Shown here piece after piece: positions 4,731-9,795 of a stretch of DNA of 9,795 bases. Source of the stretch: an uncultured Mycoplasmatota bacterium. Its GTDB lineage: Bacteria; Bacillota_I; Bacilli_A; RF39; UBA660. The notes beneath the pieces are model-generated. The model saw nothing but the letters and a program-made list of their open reading frames with translations, was not told the origin of the DNA and did not search any database. How positions within the stretch are numbered: the first letter of the stretch is position 1; every line of letters starts with the position of its first letter. The position numbers and the translations under genes are program-made. The stretch spans positions 1 through 9,795 of the forward strand of contig CANRVM010000036.1 of assembly GCA_947643295.1 (NCBI GenBank), read 5' to 3'.

Positions 4731-5956
4731 TATCTCGCCTTTTTCATTATTGGTTTTAACGTAATTACTAAACTGCTAAAACTTAGAAAGAACATAAAAA
4801 TATATACTATTATATTATCACTCGTTTTTGGATTCTTTTCAGCTATAGTAGAATCTGTATTTTTAGTAGTTGTAAGCATAATTTCTACTTTATTAGAAAT
4901 ATTCTCATCATTAGATGTTAACATGCCTTCTTGTTTTTTTAAAGCGGCAGTGATTTTATAGCCATTACCAACTTCTAAAACGGTATATAAATAATCACAA
5001 CTAGAATCTAACTTCATCGCATAATCAATTGGTGCTCCATTAGAATAAATCATATTTTCATATAACATTGCATTCATTTTCCAATTATCTGTTTCTAATA
5101 AAGAAATTTCTTTTTCCAAATTTCCATTTTGATTATAAGCCTTTAATAACAAGTTTTCTAGTCTTAAACCTAATTAATCATTATTATCTTTCCATACCAC
5201 TTCGATTGGAACTACATTTGTTTTTGCTTGATAATCCACTATTACTAATATATTATCCCCATCCATTTGGTAACGAATACTACGTCCTGGAATATTTTGA
5301 CTATCTTCTTCAAATATATAGTTAATTGGTGGATTACCACTTTGATAAGCATCGGAACCAGAAATGTAAATACTTTTGGTATAAATATCTACATTACTAT
5401 CTCCTTTTAACGTATCAGAAGATTGAATATGAAATCGATAGTAGGCATTTTGCTTGATTGGATCTGCTACATTCTCTCCCTTAATAGCAAAATCTAAATT
5501 TCTAATATTACCATCTCTTGCTTGCGAATCATGATAAGTAACAAATAGATTCTTTGTTACTAAGGTATCTTTTACTAAAGTAACTACCAAAGTTCCTGCT
5601 TCTTCTATCATATGCCCATTAAAATCATATTTTGTAGGATGCATATCACCAGTTATCAAAGAAGGAATCTCGTTATAACCTAAATTATGTAAATTTTCAA
5701 TTTCCGTATATTCATATAAAAAGGTTGGACTGCCGTAATGAGTGAAAAAGGAATCAAAGTCAGTTTTTTTAAATTTCCACTCTGTTAAATGAATAGTATC
5801 TGGTCTTTCATTACGAGGATCCCCATAGTCAATCCACCTTATAATTATGGTTCCATCCACTCCTGTACCAATATCTAAAGCCGATACCATCTTTAGATTA
5901 CTACCAAAAATAAAAATTGCTAGAACCATACCTAAAAATATTATTTTCTGTTTCAT
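4730..5956 (-). pseudogene. Sortase-anchored Cna_B-like surface protein with an internal TAA stop
   Basis: One continuous reading frame of 408 codons is interrupted only by TAA at codon 261 (5174-5176). I choose the ATG at 5954-5956 (MKQKIIFLG) because AGGAG lies 7 bases upstream. The TTG two codons earlier is less likely. Residues 1-26 form a signal peptide with probable cleavage after VSA. The segment around 35-55 (IIIRWIDYGDPRNERPDTI) and the later one around 255-270 (VVWKDNND, stop, LGLRLEN) both resemble the opening strand of Cna_B domains ('V.K.W.D.N...G.RP'). Near the C-terminus, NPKTSD (about 375-380) precedes a hydrophobic segment and a MKKAR tail, an LPXTG-type sortase signal. The stop sits where Cna_B domains commonly have an acidic or other residue before LG.RP, so GAA to TAA is a simple explanation. 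As it stands the product would be a secreted 260-aa fragment lacking its anchor. Readthrough, decay and sequencing error are alternatives. Confidence 0.8.
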
Positions 5957-6014
5957 TAACAATCTCCTATTTTCATCCTGTCATAAAAAAATCAACAAAT
6001 AAAGTGTTCATTAT

Positions 6015-6605
6015 TTATTTTATTTTTTTCCCTTCCAACAAAGGTAAATCATTAAGTGGAGTATCTAGTTGCGTAATCACTTTTTTAAAATCAGCTAATA
6101 AATTTTTATCTAAAAACATATCATAATGAAGTGCTGAAAATTTCAAACATACCTCTAGAACTTGAAGACCTTCTTGCGTGATATTCTTAAATGTACCACT
6201 ATATATTATGTTTCCACTTGGATAGTCTAAATGTTCTAATTGTTCTTCGATTAAGAAACCATCCTTCGTTATGGTTATCGTTGCCTCTTCTTCATAGTTA
6301 CCAGCAATCGTTGGCAAATCCTGTTGATAGTTAACGGCATATCTTCCGATTCGGTATCCATTTAAAAAGCGATTACTATTTGGAATACGACGTTGATTCC
6401 CTATTTTTAAATCTAACATCTGCCCTTCTACATATAATCTTTGTCCTGATTGTGCTTGAGAAATCAAATTTAGATATGTTTCTACAGTTAATTCGTGGGC
6501 ATACTCACCTCTTGATAATTCATTACTAACAAATTTACTAACAAGAGTCAAGGCACTTTCTCTAGCATTTTCCTTTTTTGACAACTCACTTTTTTCTTGG
6601 TTCAT
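6015..6605 (-). CDS. Hypothetical protein, 196 aa
   Basis: I do not recognise this protein. It has no signal peptide and no membrane segment. The first 60 residues are polar and probably helical (SELSKKENARESALTL, ELTVETYLNLISQAQSG). From about 60 to 150 there is a beta-rich stretch with many Gly/Tyr residues (GYRIGRYAVNYQQDLPTIAG, ATITITKDGFLIEEQLEHLD, GNIIYSGTFKNI), followed by a mixed C-terminus ending in GKKIK. The start ATG (6603-6605) has AAGGTG about 8 bases upstream. It begins 23 bases after the 285-aa gene, so the two are probably cotranscribed. The surface-protein gene follows 58 bases after its end. The frame is fully open with no sign of decay. Confidence 0.75.
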   Translation of the reverse strand: MNQEKSELSKKENARESALTLVSKFVSNELSRGEYAHELTVETYLNLISQAQSGQRLYVEGQMLDLKIGNQRRIPNSNRFLNGYRIGRYAVNYQQDLPTIAGNYEEEATITITKDGFLIEEQLEHLDYPSGNIIYSGTFKNITQEGLQVLEVCLKFSALHYDMFLDKNLLADFKKVITQLDTPLNDLPLLEGKKIK

Positions 6606-6628
6606 AGATTTTTCACCTTTTCCTACTT

Positions 6629-7486
6629 TTAATATGGTTTCCTTTTTTCTTTTTTTGCATACGCTATTACATCAGTAACACCGCCATTCACTGCTTTTTT
6701 AAACTCTTCCGCCTCTTCACAAACCTTAGGATAGTATTCCTTACATTTATGAAATTCATATATCATTTCTGCTTGTTCTGGTGCATCACTAATAACAGCA
6801 ATTGTCATTTCATAAAATGGAATCATCGTACCAAAAGAGCTTCTTTCCGAAATATGTTCTTGGTATAATCTTTTCTTCTTCCTTTTTAATTCACTAACAC
6901 GAACTTGATTCACCACTTCAAACCCATAATTTTCTTTAAAATAACTGCTTTTAAAAATTCTTTTGGTTAAGCTATCTACTAAATATAACTCATCTGATAT
7001 TTTTACTTCTACAAAAGGCCTTGCCTCCTCAATTCTTACATTTCTAGTAGGTGATTGATAAAATACATCGTAGAAAGTAGCATCTTTAAAGATAGAACTA
7101 ATCGCAGTATTTGGATCATATACACAATATCTAATAATTTTACTTGGTGGTCTTGTTAAAAATAAGGATGCAGGTACTCCTCCTGTAATATACAAGCATT
7201 TTTTTCTCAATTCTTCTTTCATCCAAAGTGGAATTCCACAAACATTAGGATTTTTCTTATAAGTATAATGATCTAAATCATTATGGATACATAAATGTTC
7301 TAAATCTAGTGACTCTTTTTCAGGATTAATAAGCTTTTTATATACCAAAGCATCCATAATAGTAGCTTGAATTGCCTCTTTATCCAGTTCTGACATAGAA
7401 GGATGTTTTTCCATATACTCCAGTATATGCCAACATTTATAAAATACTTCCTCAACTAAAACATCATAATCTAATAAACTTTTCAT
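6629..7486 (-). CDS. Hypothetical protein, 285 aa
   Basis: This is an intact cytosolic-looking protein of unknown function. The start ATG (7484-7486) has a strong GGAGG 7 bases upstream, and an extended -10 promoter lies just before it. The N-terminal third is helical (DYDVLVEEVFYKCWHILEYM, DKEAIQATIMDALVYKKL). The middle has HLCIHNDLDHYTYKKNPN and CGIPLWMKEELRKKCLYITG. The strand pattern EARPFVEVKISDELYLVDSL (about 155-175) faintly recalls the 'H.W.EV..DG..Y.VD' part of transglutaminase-like domains, but the catalytic His is absent and I do not claim that relationship. The C-terminus is basic (KKEKRKPY). It heads a probable two-gene unit with the 196-aa gene. Confidence 0.78.
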   Translation of the reverse strand: MKSLLDYDVLVEEVFYKCWHILEYMEKHPSMSELDKEAIQATIMDALVYKKLINPEKESLDLEHLCIHNDLDHYTYKKNPNVCGIPLWMKEELRKKCLYITGGVPASLFLTRPPSKIIRYCVYDPNTAISSIFKDATFYDVFYQSPTRNVRIEEARPFVEVKISDELYLVDSLTKRIFKSSYFKENYGFEVVNQVRVSELKRKKKRLYQEHISERSSFGTMIPFYEMTIAVISDAPEQAEMIYEFHKCKEYYPKVCEEAEEFKKAVNGGVTDVIAYAKKEKRKPY

Positions 7487-7510
7487 ATCATTCCTCCAAA
7501 AATTGCATCC

Positions 7511-7519
7511 ATTATATCA
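7511..7519 (-). promoter_or_regulatory. Extended -10 promoter for the 285-aa gene
   Basis: The minus strand reads TGATATAAT (7511-7519), a TGn extended -10 with a perfect TATAAT, in the 42-base gap between the hydrolase stop and the 285-aa start. No good -35 hexamer is present at 16-18 bases, which is tolerated by extended -10 promoters. The leader would be about 18 bases and include the GGAGG site. Confidence 0.55.
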
Positions 7520-7528
7520 TTTTTTGTT

Positions 7529-8266
7529 CTAATTATCTAATCTTTTAAATAATCTTTTGGCATTTTGATCGAATATACTTTCTAGTTCTTTATGAGAGTA
7601 GTTACGGATAGATTTGATTTTATTAAAAACTGCTCTTCCATCTTGAGTTGGTTGTGCACTCATATAGGGATAATCTAATTCAATCAACAGATGCTCGATG
7701 GGAACGTTTTGAATCACCTCTAAAGACTTTTTAGCAGTTGGTCTAGTAATCGGTGTTCCTACCGAAATATAACCTCCCATCTTAATAATCTCGCCCAGAA
7801 TTTCCAAATCTGGTTGAAAACAATGAAAAACAAAACCTTCTTTGGGAATATGTTTCTCTAGAATATCCATTACTTCTCTATTCATATGATTCGAATGAAT
7901 GATAATTGGTAATGCTAGCATATTTGCTAACTGTATCGTCCTTATAAATTTTTCTTTTTGTTGTTTTAAACTACTTAAATCTGTTCCATCCAGTCCAGTC
8001 TCTCCTAATGCAACCACCTTATGACAATCTAGTTGTTTGTATAACTTCAACAAAGAAGAAATACTTCCTTCATGAAGAGGATGGATTCCTAAAGAAGCAT
8101 AAAACTTATCTTCTTTCAAACTAATCGCCACTACTTCTTTATTCGTTTTCTCATCTAGTCCTACATTAATGATTTTATCTAAATCACTGCTTTGTCGAAC
8201 TTTTTCGATTTCTCTCCCTAAATCTTTTAAATCTGTTGAATTAAAATGAGCATGTGTATCAATCAT
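7529..8266 (-). CDS. TatD-family metal-dependent hydrolase
   Basis: This is a 245-aa member of the TatD family of the amidohydrolase superfamily (TIM barrel, divalent metal). Characterised members are DNases or D-aminoacyl-tRNA deacylase-like enzymes, and the substrate here is not known. Metal-site motifs appear in order: IDTHAHFN (H5, H7), SLGIHPLH (H62), ALGETGLD (E89), IIIHSNHMN (H124), FHCFQ (H148) and IELDYPYM (D198). The family usually has E-T-D-S-P-Y at the last site, so the ELDYP variant is slightly divergent, but the metal aspartate is kept. The length is a little below the usual 255-265. The start ATG (8264-8266) has AAAGGAGAG 6 bases upstream. A 115-base gap separates it from the preceding 180-aa gene. 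I see no convincing promoter there, only a short inverted repeat (8284-8305). Confidence 0.92.
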   Translation of the reverse strand: MIDTHAHFNSTDLKDLGREIEKVRQSSDLDKIINVGLDEKTNKEVVAISLKEDKFYASLGIHPLHEGSISSLLKLYKQLDCHKVVALGETGLDGTDLSSLKQQKEKFIRTIQLANMLALPIIIHSNHMNREVMDILEKHIPKEGFVFHCFQPDLEILGEIIKMGGYISVGTPITRPTAKKSLEVIQNVPIEHLLIELDYPYMSAQPTQDGRAVFNKIKSIRNYSHKELESIFDQNAKRLFKRLDN

Positions 8267-8381
8267 CGAATCTCTCCTTTATTATGGATATTAAGAAACA
8301 TCCATCTTATTATTTCTTACTTCCCTTTCTTCTTTTCCCCATTTTGACATATCTTCACACACCATAACTCTATTTTTATCC

Positions 8382-8924
8382 TTATTTTACTTTCTTTTTT
8401 ACATTTCTTTCTTGATACTCTTTTAACTTTTTATCAAAAAATTCATCAAACACCATACTATTATTTTGATATTTACCATCATAATAAGTAATTCCACGAT
8501 AGGAATATTTTAAAGCATCTCGCCTACTTTCAAAATAATCAATATGTTGATTATAATATTCACAAGAAAAGTCCACTAGTCTAGTTAACTCTCTAAAATT
8601 TTCATCTGTTACGATGGAGTCAACACTTTCATACTTTTCTTTCTGACTTAAGATAACTTTTATTATTGCCTCTAATATTTGATTATCTTCAGTATACGTA
8701 TCTTCCCATTCTACTTGAGAGAAAAAGGAAAAATAATTTAACATTTTCGTTTGTTGTTTCATTCGATGATTTTTCTTCATTACTTTTTGGATAACCTTTA
8801 ACTCTTCTTCCACAGTATCCATACCAGCTTCTATAAAAATAGAAAAAATTTTTAAATCCGTAACATAAGTACTTTGTAATTCATATCCTTCATATTCCTT
8901 TTCTATCATTTCTAGTGTTTTCAT
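8382..8924 (-). CDS. Hypothetical protein, 180 aa
   Basis: I do not recognise this protein. It is soluble, strongly charged and predicted to be mostly helical, with aromatic-rich patches (MLNYFSFFSQVEW at about 62-74, EYYNQHIDYFESRRDALKYS at about 122-141) and a very basic tail (KEYQERNVKKKVK). It has no signal peptide or transmembrane segment. The start ATG (8922-8924) has AAAGGA 6 bases upstream. It begins 49 bases after the end of dxr with no terminator between, so it may be cotranscribed with dxr, although a functional link is not implied. The frame is intact. Confidence 0.72.
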   Translation of the reverse strand: MKTLEMIEKEYEGYELQSTYVTDLKIFSIFIEAGMDTVEEELKVIQKVMKKNHRMKQQTKMLNYFSFFSQVEWEDTYTEDNQILEAIIKVILSQKEKYESVDSIVTDENFRELTRLVDFSCEYYNQHIDYFESRRDALKYSYRGITYYDGKYQNNSMVFDEFFDKKLKEYQERNVKKKVK

Positions 8925-8973
8925 TTCTAATCCTTTCTTTCACTTATCTTGCTAAAAAATTTAAAATAAAAGT

Positions 8974-9795
8974 TTACTTATTCTTTAATTTTTTTATTTC
9001 ATCCATTGTATTTTTACGAGTTCGTTTATCCAAATCTAATATTTTTTCTAGGGTATCTAGTTTCTCTGATTGGTGTTTTTCTAACATCATTTCTATAATC
9101 TTTGGAATATCTGTAAACTTTATTTTAGAATCTAAAAAGGCATTTACTAGTACCTCATCCGCAGCATTTAAAACGACTTGATGACTATGTCCTTTCTTGA
9201 TAGCATCGAATGCTAATTTTAAACATTTAAATTTTTCTAAGTTCGGTTCTAAAAACTCTAGCTGTTTTATTTCAAATAAGTTTAACTTCTTAATATCATT
9301 TTTAAGTCTTTTTGGATAGTTTAAAGCATAAGCAATTGGAATTTCCATTGATTTTGGTCCGATATTCGCCATGATAGTTCCATCCTCATACTGAACCATA
9401 GAATGAACCAAACTCTTTTTATGAACCACTACTTCTATTTGTTCTGGTGAAACATCAAATAGCCATCTTGCTTCTATTACTTCAAATCCTTTATTCATCA
9501 TAGTAGCAGAATCAATAGTAACCTTTTTTCCCATACTCCAAGTTGGATGATTTAAGGCATCAGCAACTGTTATTTTATCTGTAATTTCTTTATCAAAAAA
9601 GGGACCCCCAGAAGCCGTAAGTAAAATTTTATCGATTTTATTTTCTTCTTCTCCATTTAAACACTGCATAATCGCACTATGCTCGCTATCTACGGTAAGT
9701 AATTTCGCATGATTTTCTTTCGCTGCATTTATGATTAGTTCTCCTCCTGCGACTAATACTTCTTTATTCGCAAGTGCAACTGTCTTTCCATTTTT
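8974..9795 (-). CDS. dxr: 1-deoxy-D-xylulose 5-phosphate reductoisomerase, 3' part
   Basis: This enzyme (DXR/IspC) converts 1-deoxy-D-xylulose 5-phosphate to 2-C-methyl-D-erythritol 4-phosphate using NADPH and a divalent metal, the committed step of the non-mevalonate isoprenoid pathway in the cytosol. The window holds the last 273 residues. The first codon starts exactly at the window edge, and the N-terminal NADPH-binding part lies outside. Visible motifs are KTVALANKEVLVAGGEL, VDSEHSAIMQCL (metal ligands Asp and Glu), LTASGGPF, NHPTWSMGKK (active-site His and the flexible-loop Trp), and ATMMNKGFEVIEARWLF (substrate-binding Asn and Lys, metal Glu). The C-terminal helical domain (LEPNLEKFKCLKLAFDAI, VLNAADEVLVNAFLD) follows. 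It ends with TAA at 8974-8976. It is complete within the window and undamaged. Confidence 0.96.
   Translation of the reverse strand, partial: KNGKTVALANKEVLVAGGELIINAAKENHAKLLTVDSEHSAIMQCLNGEEENKIDKILLTASGGPFFDKEITDKITVADALNHPTWSMGKKVTIDSATMMNKGFEVIEARWLFDVSPEQIEVVVHKKSLVHSMVQYEDGTIMANIGPKSMEIPIAYALNYPKRLKNDIKKLNLFEIKQLEFLEPNLEKFKCLKLAFDAIKKGHSHQVVLNAADEVLVNAFLDSKIKFTDIPKIIEMMLEKHQSEKLDTLEKILDLDKRTRKNTMDEIKKLKNK

Noticed and set aside
6629..7486. Transglutaminase-like domain in the 285-aa protein
   Set aside because: Only a short strand pattern is reminiscent of the family. The catalytic His is absent and no Cys-His-Asp triad can be laid out.
8284..8305. Inverted repeat ATGGAT...ATCCAT as a terminator after the 180-aa gene
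   Set aside because: The stem is only 6-8 pairs, and on the minus strand it is followed by AATAAAGG with no T-tract.
1..9795. CRISPR array, tRNA or rRNA gene, insertion sequence or integrase
   Set aside because: I found no regularly spaced repeats, cloverleaf-like segments, transposase or recombinase motifs or long terminal inverted repeats on reading both strands.

Overview
The window is a low-GC, AT-rich stretch from a Firmicutes-like bacterium. The core enzymes (a DXP reductoisomerase and a TatD-type hydrolase), GGAGG-type ribosome binding sites, sigma-A-type promoters and a sortase-anchored surface protein with an NPKTS-type signal point to a gut-type Bacillota lineage such as Erysipelotrichia, a Mollicutes-related group or a clostridial group. 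The genus cannot be read from the sequence. All genes I can support lie on the minus strand, so the biological reading order runs from position 9795 down to 1. Conserved tryptophans in the intact genes are TGG, which fits the standard bacterial code.

Right part (about 6000-9795), apparently stable chromosome: the 3' portion of dxr (non-mevalonate isoprenoid pathway), an uncharacterised 180-aa gene, a TatD-family metal-dependent hydrolase, and two uncharacterised genes (285 and 196 aa) that look like a short operon behind an extended -10 promoter. All five frames are open.

Middle (4700-5956): a secreted, Cna_B-like, LPXTG-type surface protein. Its frame is interrupted by one in-frame TAA inside the C-terminal Cna_B-like domain, and a Rho-independent terminator overlaps its final stop codon. 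A 300-base gap follows, with a good promoter for the next block and a tiny ORF.

Left part (1-4425), an accessory block of small genes: an LRR-like protein of 390 aa, a CYTH-fold protein and a CMP/guanine-deaminase-like enzyme are intact. They are mixed with broken genes: a BRO/DinD-like phage antirepressor (two frameshifts and no Bro-N domain), two copies of a small DUF6870-like gene, and two different ASCH-domain genes. The mixture looks like a decaying prophage or mobile-element accessory region.

The most intriguing observation is that both DUF6870-like copies, although clearly diverged from each other, need the same -1 frame change at the same codon to give the family protein. Each copy also lies 16 bases upstream of an unrelated small gene (ASCH in one case, CYTH in the other). 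Programmed frameshifting, an old shared lesion, or assembly error in A-runs are all possible. Several other lesions are also in A-runs, so read-level checking comes first.
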